In this document: positions 30,323-41,505 of the stretch, piece after piece
Layout of the letters: each line of letters begins with the position of its first letter
Position numbering within the stretch: the first letter of the stretch is position 1
Assembly: GCA_018268465.1 (NCBI GenBank)
Contig: JAFDWN010000030.1
Coordinates: 1-64,000 of the forward strand
DNA length: 64,000 bases
Direction: 5' to 3'
Origin: Actinomycetota bacterium
GTDB lineage: Bacteria; Actinomycetota; Actinomycetes; Mycobacteriales; Mycobacteriaceae
The notes under the pieces: model-generated
Seen by the model: the letters and a program-made list of their open reading frames with translations, nothing else
Told to the model about the DNA's origin: nothing
Databases searched by the model: none
Made by a program: the position numbers and the translations under genes

Positions 30323-31164
30323 GCGCGCCTCCGGTGCGCCGCGCGGCGGCGGATCCGGCGGGCGAAGTAGCGCCCGTCGAGCACGTCGAGGGCGATCGAC
30401 TGTCCGAAGGCCGCGGACAGGTTCTCGGCGGTGAGCACGTCGGAGAGCAGACCCGAGGCGACGACCTTGCCCTCCGAGAGGATCAGGCCGTGGCTGAATC
30501 CCGGCGGGATCTCCTCCACGTGGTGGGTGACCAGCACGATGGCCGGCGAGTCGGGGTCGGCGGCGAGGTCGGCCAGCCGCGCCACGAGCTCTTCGCGACC
30601 GCCCAGGTCCAGCCCCGCGGCGGGCTCGTCGAGCAGGAGCAGCTCGGGATCGGTCATCAACGACCGCGCGATCAGGACCCGCTTGCGTTCGCCTTCCGAC
30701 AGGGTGCCGTAGGTGCGGTCGGCCAGATGTTCGGCGCCGAGGCTTTCGAGCATGTCGACGGCCTGGTTGTAGTCGACGTCGTCGTAGCGTTCGCGCCAGC
30801 GTCCCAATACCGCGTATCCGGCCGACACGACGAGGTCGCGGACGATTTCGTCGTCGGGGATCCGCTGTGAGAGCGCCGAACTGCTCAAACCCACCCGCGA
30901 CCGCAACTCGGACATATCGACCCGGCCCAGCCGTTCGCCGAGTACGTAGGCGGTACCCGAGGAGGGGTGTTCGGTGGCCGCGGCGATCCGCAGCAGCGAC
31001 GTCTTACCGGCCCCGTTGGGTCCGATGACCACCCAGCGTTCGTCGAGTTCGACCGCCCAGGTGACCGGACCCACCAGGGTCCGCCCGCCGCGGCGCAACG
31101 TGACCCTCGCGAAATCGATCAGCAGGTCGGGATCGGCTGCGTCGGCGTCGGATGCTGGGGGCAC
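30319..31164 (-). CDS. ABC transporter ATP-binding protein (Rv3041c family)
   Basis: A 281-aa stand-alone ATPase. Walker A is GPNGAGKTS, the signature motif LSEGERKRV, Walker B LLLLDEPAAGLD and the H-loop ILVTHHVEEIP. The order and spacing resemble ModF/YlmA-type single-domain proteins without an adjacent permease. No membrane or binding subunit is encoded nearby, so its partner is unknown and a non-transport role is possible. It begins the overlapping operon ABC-NUDIX-EchA17-methyltransferase-methyltransferase, preserved from H37Rv. Confidence 0.92.
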   Translation of the reverse strand: MPPASDADAADPDLLIDFARVTLRRGGRTLVGPVTWAVELDERWVVIGPNGAGKTSLLRIAAATEHPSSGTAYVLGERLGRVDMSELRSRVGLSSSALSQRIPDDEIVRDLVVSAGYAVLGRWRERYDDVDYNQAVDMLESLGAEHLADRTYGTLSEGERKRVLIARSLMTDPELLLLDEPAAGLDLGGREELVARLADLAADPDSPAIVLVTHHVEEIPPGFSHGLILSEGKVVASGLLSDVLTAENLSAAFGQSIALDVLDGRYFARRIRRRAAHRRRA

Positions 31165-31216
31165 CCGACCATCGTGCCGTACCGGGACGGCCAGGCGCCG
31201 TGCGGGTCGGGCACGG

Positions 31217-31873
31217 TCAGGATCTGGTCAACTCGCGCGGGGTGTCGATGAATGCCCACCCGCTGCGGGTCAGCAGCCGCCGCGGCGTCAACCGCAGAAC
31301 GAGTTGCACCAGCGGCCCGATCCCGAGGGCGTAGAGCACCGTGCCGACACCGACGGTTCCGCCCAGCAGCCAGCCGACCGCGAGCACGGTCGCCTCGATC
31401 GAGGTCCGCACCAGTCGCACCGACAACCCAGTCCGCGCGACCAGGCCGGTCATCAAACCGTCCCGCGGCCCCGGCCCAAGGCCTGCCCCGATGTAGAGCA
31501 CGGTGCTCACCGCGTTCAGCAGGATCGCGCCGAGCATCAGGGTCACCCGGACGGGCAGCGACGACGGCGTCGGCAGTAGCGCCAGCCCCGCATCCACGGT
31601 GACCGCGATGACGACGACGTTGGCGACGGTGCCGATGCCGGGCCGGTTGCGCAGCGGAATCCAGGCCAGGAGCACCGCCACGCCGACGACGCCCGACGCC
31701 AGCCCGATGGTCATCCCGGTGTAGCGGGCCAATCCCTGGTGGAAGACATCCCACGGGTCCAGGCCCAGACCCGCCTCCACCATCATCGCCATCGACAGGC
31801 CGTAGCCGGTGAGGCCGACCAGCAGGGCGGTGCCGCGCAGTGCGGCCGTGCGTGCGGATGTGACCGTCGGCAC
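31217..31873 (-). CDS. YczE/YyaS/YitT family integral membrane protein
   Basis: A 218-aa protein with about five predicted helices. The motif MMVEAGLGLDPWDVFHQGLARYTG, repeated weakly as AGLGPGPRDGLMTGLVARTG, is the hallmark of the YczE family. It starts at GTG 31873, 2 nt after the stop of a 52-aa upstream gene. The divergent MocR-type regulator gene supports the known association of YczE membrane proteins with PLP-dependent YczR regulators; transport of a vitamin B6-related or amine substrate is a hypothesis from that literature, not visible in the sequence. Confidence 0.85.
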   Translation of the reverse strand: MPTVTSARTAALRGTALLVGLTGYGLSMAMMVEAGLGLDPWDVFHQGLARYTGMTIGLASGVVGVAVLLAWIPLRNRPGIGTVANVVVIAVTVDAGLALLPTPSSLPVRVTLMLGAILLNAVSTVLYIGAGLGPGPRDGLMTGLVARTGLSVRLVRTSIEATVLAVGWLLGGTVGVGTVLYALGIGPLVQLVLRLTPRRLLTRSGWAFIDTPRELTRS

Positions 31874-31875
31874 GG

Positions 31876-32034
31876 TTAGGCGTGGTCGGGGAATCGGGCG
31901 CGGATGGCGTCGAGGTCGCTCGACGCCCGGCGGCGGTCCGCGTCGCGGTCGTAGGTGTCGGGCGGATAGGGCCGCGGCGCCCTGACGAACGAGGCGCGGA
32001 ACCGCGAGAAACGCTGAGTCCAGTGGGTAGCCAT
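31876..32034 (-). CDS. Small basic/acidic hypothetical protein (52 aa)
   Basis: Not a named family. The 52-aa product (MATHWTQRFSRFR, then APRPYPPDTYDRD, ending SDLDAIRARFPDHA) has a basic amphipathic N-terminus, a central P-Y-P-P-D-T-Y motif and a charged C-terminus. It is cytoplasmic by composition. It starts at ATG 32034, ends with TAA only 2 nt before the YczE start, and therefore sits first in a two-gene operon opposite the MocR regulator. The ordered motif and tight coupling make it likely real. Confidence 0.6.
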   Translation of the reverse strand: MATHWTQRFSRFRASFVRAPRPYPPDTYDRDADRRRASSDLDAIRARFPDHA

Positions 32035-32044
32035 ATCGGTAAAT

Positions 32045-32093
32045 CTGGCCCCTGACGGCTTGCCATTCAATAGCCAGTTGGCGGATACTGGCC
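32045..32093. promoter_or_regulatory. CTGGC repeats between yczE operon and MocR regulator
   Basis: CTGGCC occurs at 32045-32050 and 32088-32093, with an inverted copy GCCAG at 32073-32077 and GGCCAG at 32115-32120 just inside the regulator gene. MocR/YczR regulators usually bind repeated half-sites in such short divergent regions (63 nt here), so these are candidate operator half-sites. Confidence 0.4.
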
Positions 32094-32097
32094 TCAA

Positions 32098-33540
32098 ATG
32101 AGCGTAGAAATGATGGCCAGAGCCCTAGATGTGGACCTTTTGGCTCGTGAACTCGGCAACTGGCGTACGTCCAGTCGCAGCGGCCCGGCGTATCAGGGCC
32201 TGGCCGACGCCATCCGCCTGCTGATCGTCGACGGACGGATACCTGTCGGCGCCCGCCTGCCCAGCGAACGCGTCCTGGCCGACACGCTGCGGGTCTCACG
32301 CACCACCGTCACCGCGGCCTTCACCGCACTGCGCGAGGACGGCTACCTCAACGCCCGCCGCGGCGCGCGCAGCACCACCGCGCTGCCCGTGGCACCCGCC
32401 GTTCGCACCGAGGCGGCACCGCCGACCGTCAGCCTGGCCGCGGCCGCACTGTCCGCACCCGCGGCCGCCGTGCGGCAGGCGTTCGCCGATGCCACCGACG
32501 ACCTGACGCCCTATCTGCACCAGCCGGGCCACGAACTCGTCGGCGTACCCGCCCTGCGCCAGGCTGTTGCCGAAAGATATTGCGAGCGTGGACTTCCCAC
32601 CGCACCCGACGAGGTACTGATCACCACGGGCGCGCTCCACGCGATCGGCCTGATCCTGACGACGTACGTGCAGCCGGGCGACCGTGTCCTGGTCGAGCAG
32701 CCCACGTATCACGGTGCGCTGTCGGCGATCACCACCGCGGGCGCCCGACCCGTTCCGGTGGCGATGACCGAGGACGGCTGGGAACTGGACGCCGTGGCAG
32801 CCGCGATCAACCAACTGGCACCTAATCTGGCCTACCTGATCCCCGACAATCAGAATCCGACGGGCCTGACGATGCCGACGGGTGATCGAAAACGCCTGGC
32901 GCGCATCATCGCCGAGACCAGAACGCGCACCATCATCGACGAGACCATCCTGGACATGTGGCTCGGCGAACCGGCGCCCGCCCCGATGGCGGCGGAGATG
33001 ACGACGCGACGGGATCTGGTGCTGACGGTCGGTTCGATGTCGAAGTCGTTCTGGGGTGGCCTGCGGGTGGGCTGGATTCGCGCCGAGCGGTCCACCATCG
33101 CCACCATCGCCGCGCTGCGGCCCTCCATCGACATGGGCACCCCGGTGCTCGAACAATTCGCCGCCGCACGGCTTCTCGGCAGGCGCGACGAACTGCTGCC
33201 CGAACGCCGCGAAATCCTGCGGACCCGCCGAGAGTTGCTGCAGTCGCTGCTGAGCCACCACCTGCCCGACTGGCAGCCCGGTCCCGGCGTCGGAGGGATA
33301 TCGCTGTGGGTCCGGCTGCCCGCACCGATGAGCACCGCACTGTCGGCGGCGGCGTCGCGCCTGGGCCTGGAGCTGCCCGCCGGTCCGCGGTTCGGGGTGG
33401 ACGGCACGCTGGAACGGTTCGTCCGGGTGCCGTACGCGCTGCCCGACGAACAACTGAGCGAGGCGGTGGAACTGCTCGCGCGGGCCTGGCACGGCATCAC
33501 CGGAGCATCGGCGCCCGAACCCACCACGATCGTGGTCTGA
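32098..33540 (+). CDS. MocR-family regulator (GntR HTH fused to PLP-dependent aminotransferase fold)
   Basis: A 480-aa transcription factor. A winged HTH of GntR type spans about 28-95 (LADAIRLLIVDGRIPVGARLPSERVLADTL). A fold-type I aminotransferase-like domain follows, with PLP Lys316 in SMSKSFWGG, IPDNQNPTG (Asn binding PLP O3') and IIDETILDMWLG. Such proteins sense PLP or an aldimine instead of catalysing transamination. Its position opposite yczE suggests it is the YczR-type regulator of that operon. ATG 32098 is used; ATG 32110 is also possible. Confidence 0.92.
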   Translation: MSVEMMARALDVDLLARELGNWRTSSRSGPAYQGLADAIRLLIVDGRIPVGARLPSERVLADTLRVSRTTVTAAFTALREDGYLNARRGARSTTALPVAPAVRTEAAPPTVSLAAAALSAPAAAVRQAFADATDDLTPYLHQPGHELVGVPALRQAVAERYCERGLPTAPDEVLITTGALHAIGLILTTYVQPGDRVLVEQPTYHGALSAITTAGARPVPVAMTEDGWELDAVAAAINQLAPNLAYLIPDNQNPTGLTMPTGDRKRLARIIAETRTRTIIDETILDMWLGEPAPAPMAAEMTTRRDLVLTVGSMSKSFWGGLRVGWIRAERSTIATIAALRPSIDMGTPVLEQFAAARLLGRRDELLPERREILRTRRELLQSLLSHHLPDWQPGPGVGGISLWVRLPAPMSTALSAAASRLGLELPAGPRFGVDGTLERFVRVPYALPDEQLSEAVELLARAWHGITGASAPEPTTIVV

Positions 33541-33554
33541 GGGCGTCCGTCCCG

Positions 33555-36582
<3,028 letters not shown>

Positions 36583-36595
36583 TCAACAGGTATGA

Positions 36596-36624
36596 ATCCT
36601 AGCCCCCCGATCCCCGTCTGTAAG
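36596..36624 (-). promoter_or_regulatory. Promoter for ctaD-serB
   Basis: On the minus strand CTTACA and TAGGAT are separated by 17 nt. TAGGAT lies 49 nt before the TTG start, leaving a normal leader that contains the GGAGG ribosome-binding site. Confidence 0.45.
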
Positions 36625-36704
36625 CCTGGGTCCTACAAACTGTCGTATTCGATTCGGCTGCGGCGCGCGCGGACTCGCTGACCTGCGCCGACGGCGGCGG
36701 ATGT

Positions 36705-36710
36705 TACCGT
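36705..36710 (+). promoter_or_regulatory. -10 hexamer TACCGT for fecB
   Basis: A TANNNT hexamer ends 7 nt before GTG 36718. No Shine-Dalgarno sequence is present, so a leaderless start is predicted. No IdeR iron-box was recognised in this region. Confidence 0.45.
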
Positions 36711-36717
36711 CGGGCGC

Positions 36718-37842
36718 GTGTTGACGAGGGGACGCGCGCGCGCCGCCGCCCGGGCCGCCGCCCGGTTCGGACCACTGGCGGGTGGCGCCGCGATCGCCAC
36801 CGCCGCACTCGTCACCCTGGCCACCGGATGCGGGCCGTCCGGCCAAGCGCCGGTGTCGGCCGCCGGGCAGGAATCGGTCGTCACCAGCACCACCCGGATC
36901 GCCGGCGCCGGGGTGCTGGGCAACCAGCGCAGACCCGACGAATCGTGCGCACCCGAACCCGCGGCACTCGACCCCGGCCCGCCTGAGCGCGACGTGCGGC
37001 ACGCGGCGGGCACCACACAGGTGCGCGCCGACCCACAGCGCATCGTGGCGCTCTCCGACGACCAGCTCGACGCGTTGTGCGCACTGGGCCTGCAGTCCCG
37101 CATCGTCGCCGCCGCGCTGCCCGACGGCGCCGGCGAACAGCCGTCCTACCTGGGCACCGTCATCCACGACGTACCCGCGGCGGGCACGACCGGCGCGCCG
37201 GATCTGGACGCGATCCGGGCCGCGGCGCCCGATCTGATCCTGGGTTCGCAGGCGCTGACCCCTGACGCCTTCGGCTCGCTGTCGACGATCGCGCCGACGG
37301 TGTTCACCGGCCCGGCCGGCGCCGACTGGAAGGCCAACCTGCGCACGGTCGGTGCGGCGACGGGCCGGTTCGACGCCGCGGGCGGCCTTATCGACGGCTT
37401 CGACGACGCGGCGGCCAAAACCGGGATCGCCAACGACGCCGCGCATTTCCAGGTCTCGGTGGTGCAGCTGACCGACACGACCATGCGCGTCTACGGTGCC
37501 AACAACTTCCCCGCCAGCGTGCTGGGTGACGTCGGGCTGGACCGTCCCGCGGCGCAGCGGTTCACCGATAAGCCCTACGAGGAGGTCGGCACCACCGACC
37601 TGGGCGGCTCCCCCGACTTCTCCGTCGCCGACGGCGACATCGTCTACGTCTCGTTCGCCTCGCCGGCGGCCAAGGACCGGGCGCCGGAGGTCCTGGGCAG
37701 CGATGCCTGGCGCGCCCTGTCGGCTACCAAGGACAACCGGGTGTTCGTCGTGAACAACGAGGTGTGGCAGACGGGCCGCAACATCGTCGCCGCCCGGGGC
37801 ATCCTGGCCGATCTGCGCTGGGTCAACGCGCCGATCAACTGA
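36718..37842 (+). CDS. fecB: Iron-siderophore ABC transporter substrate-binding lipoprotein FecB
   Basis: A 374-aa exported lipoprotein. After an Arg-rich N-region the signal ends in LATGC (Cys38). The mature part has the class III binding-protein fold: RIVALSDDQLDALCALGL, PDLDAIRAAAPDLILGSQ, then a long helix and VSVVQLTDTTMRVYG and DGDIVYVSFASPAAKD. In mycobacteria FecB (Rv3044) binds siderophore and has been linked to cell-envelope integrity. No permease or ATPase genes are adjacent. It is divergent from ctaD. Confidence 0.92.
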   Translation: MLTRGRARAAARAAARFGPLAGGAAIATAALVTLATGCGPSGQAPVSAAGQESVVTSTTRIAGAGVLGNQRRPDESCAPEPAALDPGPPERDVRHAAGTTQVRADPQRIVALSDDQLDALCALGLQSRIVAAALPDGAGEQPSYLGTVIHDVPAAGTTGAPDLDAIRAAAPDLILGSQALTPDAFGSLSTIAPTVFTGPAGADWKANLRTVGAATGRFDAAGGLIDGFDDAAAKTGIANDAAHFQVSVVQLTDTTMRVYGANNFPASVLGDVGLDRPAAQRFTDKPYEEVGTTDLGGSPDFSVADGDIVYVSFASPAAKDRAPEVLGSDAWRALSATKDNRVFVVNNEVWQTGRNIVAARGILADLRWVNAPIN

Positions 37843-37904
37843 ACGTCCCGACCGCCGGGATCCGGTGACTGCGGGAAGACGCGTCGCGCGTCGCACCCGC
37901 CGCA

Positions 37905-37910
37905 TAGCTT
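37905..37910 (+). promoter_or_regulatory. -10 hexamer TAGCTT, leaderless response-regulator gene
   Basis: TAGCTT ends 6 nt before the ATG at 37917, so the predicted +1 base is the A of the start codon. Confidence 0.5.
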
Positions 37911-37916
37911 GGGTCC

Positions 37917-38579
37917 ATGCGAATCGCTGTGGTGGAGGACGACGACGGCCTTGGCGACGCTCTCGTGGAAGCACTCACCGAGGTGGGTCATGCGCCGGTC
38001 CGGATGCGCCGGGGCGCCGATGTGCTGCTCGGCCATCGCGAGGTCGATCTCGTCCTGCTCGATCTGGGTCTTCCCGACGTCGATGGACTGACGGTGCTGC
38101 GCCAGTTGCGTACGGTGACGCAGATTCCGGTGGTCGTGCTCACGGCTCGCGACGACGAACGCTCGGTGGTGCGGGCGCTGCGCGGCGGCGCGGACGACTA
38201 CGTCGTCAAACCGGCTCGGCTCGGTGAGTTGCGGGCGCGGTTGGAGGTCGCTGGGCGCAGGCACAGTCAGACGTCGGGGGCGACGGCGGCCGAGACGATC
38301 ACCATGGGCGACATCGTCGTCGACCTCGGCGCGCACCGGCTCGACGTCGACGGTCACGAAGTGCCGCTGACCCCAAAGGAGTTCGAATTGCTCGCCCATC
38401 TGGTGGTCCGCCGCGGCGAGGCGGTGAGCCGTCAACAACTCATGGACGCGATCTGGGGCGACGCGTACGTCGCGATCTCGCGCAGCCTCGACGTCCACAT
38501 GACCTCGCTGCGCGCCAAGCTCGGACGGCCGGACGTGATCGCGACCATTCGCGGCTACGGCTACCGGTGGAGCACATGA
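37917..38579 (+). CDS. OmpR/PhoB-family response regulator (TctD-like)
   Basis: A 220-aa regulator. The receiver has acidic residues E7/D8/D9, phospho-acceptor Asp49 in LVLLDLGLPDVDG, and the conserved Lys in DDYVVKPA. The winged helix starts near residue 130 (LTPKEFELLAHLVVRRGEAV) and ends with RSLDVHMTSLRAKLGRPD. It is followed 1 nt later by its histidine kinase gene. The arrangement with a carboxylate transporter and a TAXI-type binding protein resembles TctDE systems for di- and tricarboxylate uptake. Confidence 0.95.
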   Translation: MRIAVVEDDDGLGDALVEALTEVGHAPVRMRRGADVLLGHREVDLVLLDLGLPDVDGLTVLRQLRTVTQIPVVVLTARDDERSVVRALRGGADDYVVKPARLGELRARLEVAGRRHSQTSGATAAETITMGDIVVDLGAHRLDVDGHEVPLTPKEFELLAHLVVRRGEAVSRQQLMDAIWGDAYVAISRSLDVHMTSLRAKLGRPDVIATIRGYGYRWST

Positions 38580-38580
38580 C

Positions 38581-39990
38581 GTGTGGCGGCGTGTGTTGCT
38601 GGTGCTCGTCGCCTACTCGGCGATCGTCGTGGTCGGTCTCGCGGTTCCGCTGGCACTGACGATCGGCCGGGAGCGACTCCAGCGCTTCGGTGAAAGTCGC
38701 ATCGCGGCGGCGTCGTACTTCTCAGATCTGGCCGCCCGCCAGCATTCGGGAGATCTCGAACTGCAGGAAGCGGTCACGCGCTACCACGCGCTGTACGGCG
38801 AAGGTGTCGTGGTCGTGGACAGGAACGGTGACCCCCGTGCGTCGGCGGGACTCGGCGTGGATTCCCCGGCGGTGCAGAACGCGGTGTCCGGGGCGCTGCG
38901 GAACCAGCGCAGCGGTGTCCCGTCGACCCTGACACCGTGGTCGCACTCCGACGTCATGATCGCCGTGCCGGTCGGGGCGGGGACACAGGTGGACGGCGCC
39001 GTCGTGCTGTCGGTGTCGACGGCTGCCGCGGCCCGCGACGTCGCCCGAGCGTGGTCGGTGATCGCGCTCGGCGCCGTGGGGTTGCTCGCCGCGGCGTCGG
39101 TGATCGCCGTGGCGCTGTCCCGTTGGACGGTGCGGCCCCTGACCGCGCTGTCGGTCCGGGTGAACACGCTGAGCGCCGCGATGCTCGACCAACTCCCGAT
39201 GACCGTCGCCGACACCGCCGCCGACGGCTCCCCCGACGGCATCCGGGCCGGTTCTGCCGGACCGCCCGAGGTGCGTGAGCTGGCCCGGGTGTTCGACGCC
39301 ATGGCCGGCAACGTCGAGGCGGCCGCGGCGGCTCAGCGCCGGCTCGTCGCCGATTCGGCGCATGCGCTGCGGAATCCGCTGGCGGCGTTGCGGATACGGC
39401 TGGACACCCTCGGGATCGGGTTGTCCGGAAAGGCCGCCGAGGCGCATCGCAAGACCACCACGGAAGTGGACCGACTCAGCGACGTCGTCGCCGACCTCCT
39501 GACGCTGGCCACCGCGGAATCGCGGCCGGCGCAGCCCCCGGACGCGTCATGCGTGGTCGAGGACGTGCTGGCGGCCCGCTACGAGTTCTGGTCGAGCGCG
39601 CTCGCCGATGCGCAGATGACCGCGACCGTGGTCGCTGCGTCGGGTGGGGTTGCCGCGATCCCCGAGGACGACCTGAACCAGATCCTGGACGTGCTGCTGA
39701 GCAACACGGTGAAATACGCCGGGGCCGGCTCGCATGTCGAGATCTGTTGCCAGGCAAGAGAAAACGGTATGGCGGTGTGGGTGGCGGACTCGGGACGCGG
39801 GGTATCGGACGAGGATCTTCCGCTACTGGTCAACCGCTTCTTCCGCGCGTCGAGCACGGTCGGCCAGGGCACCGGGCTCGGGCTGGCCATCGCGCGTGCG
39901 CTCACCGAACGGGCGGGCGGCGTGTTGACCGTCGGCGCGAGCCGCCCCGCCGGTCTACGTGTGCAACTCGCTCTCCCGTCTCCGTCCTAA
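38581..39990 (+). CDS. Sensor histidine kinase (TctE-like)
   Basis: A 469-aa membrane kinase. TM1 is residues 5-28, the extracytoplasmic sensor is about 29-155, TM2 about 157-180, then a HAMP-like region (RPLTALSVRVNTLS). The phospho-acceptor is His261 in SAHALRNPLA; this replaces the usual H-E-L/D-L-x-x-P, so the H-box is atypical. The ATP domain has N-box VLLSNTVKY, G1 VADSGRGV and G2 GQGTGLGLAIA. It is translated from GTG 38581, 1 nt after the regulator stop. Carboxylate sensing is inferred from neighbours. Confidence 0.94.
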   Translation: MWRRVLLVLVAYSAIVVVGLAVPLALTIGRERLQRFGESRIAAASYFSDLAARQHSGDLELQEAVTRYHALYGEGVVVVDRNGDPRASAGLGVDSPAVQNAVSGALRNQRSGVPSTLTPWSHSDVMIAVPVGAGTQVDGAVVLSVSTAAAARDVARAWSVIALGAVGLLAAASVIAVALSRWTVRPLTALSVRVNTLSAAMLDQLPMTVADTAADGSPDGIRAGSAGPPEVRELARVFDAMAGNVEAAAAAQRRLVADSAHALRNPLAALRIRLDTLGIGLSGKAAEAHRKTTTEVDRLSDVVADLLTLATAESRPAQPPDASCVVEDVLAARYEFWSSALADAQMTATVVAASGGVAAIPEDDLNQILDVLLSNTVKYAGAGSHVEICCQARENGMAVWVADSGRGVSDEDLPLLVNRFFRASSTVGQGTGLGLAIARALTERAGGVLTVGASRPAGLRVQLALPSPS

Positions 39991-40024
39991 GGGAGTGTTA
40001 GGAACACCCCGAGCACCTTCCTAA
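39985..40024. promoter_or_regulatory. Three TCCTAA/TTAGGA half-sites before the transporter gene
   Basis: TCCTAA (39985-39990, including the kinase stop codon), TTAGGA (39998-40003) and TCCTAA (40019-40024) form alternating inverted repeats; 39998-40004 with 40018-40024 make a perfect 7-bp inverted repeat. This looks like a binding region for an OmpR-type regulator, plausibly the one encoded just upstream, or a weak hairpin. Confidence 0.45.
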
Positions 40025-40029
40025 GTCGC

Positions 40030-40045
40030 TGTGAGTGCCTTCACA
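40030..40045. promoter_or_regulatory. CRP-type binding site
   Basis: TGTGAGTGCCTTCACA matches the CRP consensus TGTGA-N6-TCACA at every defined base, the same consensus bound by mycobacterial CRP (Rv3676 family). It is extended to CTGTGA/TCACAG and lies 75 nt upstream of the MHS transporter start. Confidence 0.6.
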
Positions 40046-40119
40046 GTGATGATGCGGCTGTGATCGACGGATGTCCGATCGACGACCCGTGGCGCCGCAG
40101 AGAATGGGAAGGAACTCGC

Positions 40120-41487
40120 ATGACCAATCCGGCCACCCGGGATCCACTGGCCCCCAGTTCGCAGCGATCGCCCGTATCGTCGCCGGCAGCGACGCGCCGG
40201 GCGGTGCTCAACACGCTGCGGGGCTCGTCCGGCAACCTCGTCGAGTGGTACGACGTATACGTCTACACGGTGTTCGCGACGTATTTCGAGAGTCAGTTCT
40301 TCGACTCCGCGGACAAGAACTCGACCGTGTACGTCTATGCCATCTTCGCCGTCACCTTCCTGATGCGCCCGGTCGGATCGTGGTTCTTCGGCCGGTATGC
40401 CGACCGTCGCGGCCGACGCGCCGCACTGACGTTCAGCGTCTCGCTGATGGCCGCGTGTTCACTGGTCATCGCATTCACACCGGGACGCGAGAGCATCGGG
40501 GTGTGGGCGGCGGTCGTCCTGGTGTTATGCCGGCTCGTCCAGGGTTTCGCGACCGGCGGTGAATACGGCGCGTCTGCCACCTACATGTCCGAGGCGGCCA
40601 CCCGGGAGCGACGCGGCTTCTTCTCCTCGTTCCAGTACGTCACGCTCGTCGGAGGCCATGTCCTGGCCCAACTCACGCTGCTGGTGATGCAGTTGTTCCT
40701 GGACCGCGAGCAGATAGCGGAATTCGGTTGGCGGATCGCCTTTTTCATCGGCGGCGTCGCCGCTGTGGTCGTCTTCTGGCTGCGCCGCAGCATGGACGAA
40801 TCGCTGACCACCGAGCAACTCGACGCGGTGCGCCGCGGCGAGGACGCGGAGTCCGGTTCGTTGCGACAGCTCGTGGTTCACCACTGGCGGGCGCTGCTCA
40901 CCTGTTTCGCCGTCACGATCGGCGGAACCATCGCGTTCTACACCTACAGCGTCAACGCACCGGCGATCGTCAAGGCGACCTACGAAGACCACGGGATGAC
41001 CGCGACCTGGATCAACCTCATCGGTCTGACGTTCCTGATGGTGATCCAACCCATCGGGGGCATCATCAGCGACAAGGTGGGCCGCAAACCGGTGCTGGTG
41101 TTCTTCGGCGTCGGCGCGCTGTTCTACACCTACATCCTGATCACCTTCCTGCCCAAGACGACGTCGGTCGCGGCATCGCTGACCCTGGTCTGCGTCGGCT
41201 ATGTGATCCTCACCGGTTACACCTCGATCAACGCGATCGTGAAGGCCGAACTGTTCCCCTCGCATGTTCGCGCCCTCGGTGTCGGGCTGGGATATGCGCT
41301 GGCGAACTCCGCCTTCGGCGGCACCGCCCCGCTGATCTATCAGGCCGCCAAGGGCGCAGGCCACGTGCCGTGGTTCATCGCCTACGTCACGGTCGTGATC
41401 GCCATCTCGCTGTTCGTGTACATATTCGTACTACGCAACAAGTCCGAAACCGCTCTGGACAAGGAGCAGGGCCGCGCGTTCGTCTGA
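40120..41487 (+). CDS. MHS-family carboxylate/proton symporter (KgtP-like MFS)
   Basis: A 455-aa, 12-helix transporter of the metabolite:H+ symporter family. Hallmarks are SSGNLVEWYDVYVYTVFATY in helix 1, the loop 2-3 motif FGRYADRRGRRAALTFS, RLVQGFATGGEYGAS in helix 4, and SDKVGRKPVL in loop 8-9. This family moves 2-oxoglutarate, citrate, shikimate and similar acids. The start ATG 40120 follows GGAAGGAAC. The upstream two-component genes, the CRP-type box and the downstream TAXI gene suggest regulated carboxylate uptake. Confidence 0.93.
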   Translation: MTNPATRDPLAPSSQRSPVSSPAATRRAVLNTLRGSSGNLVEWYDVYVYTVFATYFESQFFDSADKNSTVYVYAIFAVTFLMRPVGSWFFGRYADRRGRRAALTFSVSLMAACSLVIAFTPGRESIGVWAAVVLVLCRLVQGFATGGEYGASATYMSEAATRERRGFFSSFQYVTLVGGHVLAQLTLLVMQLFLDREQIAEFGWRIAFFIGGVAAVVVFWLRRSMDESLTTEQLDAVRRGEDAESGSLRQLVVHHWRALLTCFAVTIGGTIAFYTYSVNAPAIVKATYEDHGMTATWINLIGLTFLMVIQPIGGIISDKVGRKPVLVFFGVGALFYTYILITFLPKTTSVAASLTLVCVGYVILTGYTSINAIVKAELFPSHVRALGVGLGYALANSAFGGTAPLIYQAAKGAGHVPWFIAYVTVVIAISLFVYIFVLRNKSETALDKEQGRAFV

Positions 41488-41492
41488 GTTCC

Positions 41493-41498
41493 TAGACT
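41493..41498 (+). promoter_or_regulatory. -10 hexamer TAGACT for the TAXI gene
   Basis: Ends 7 nt before GTG 41506 and lies just after the transporter stop codon. It would give the TAXI gene its own leaderless transcript in addition to read-through. Confidence 0.4.
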
Positions 41499-41505
41499 GA
41501 GCAAC

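Noticed and set aside
36625-36717. IdeR iron box upstream of fecB
   Set aside because: No sequence close to the paired TTAGG/CCTAA consensus was found between ctaD and fecB.
36583-37974. 463-aa minus-strand frame across fecB
   Set aside because: Antisense to a clear binding-protein gene and lacking any conserved motif.
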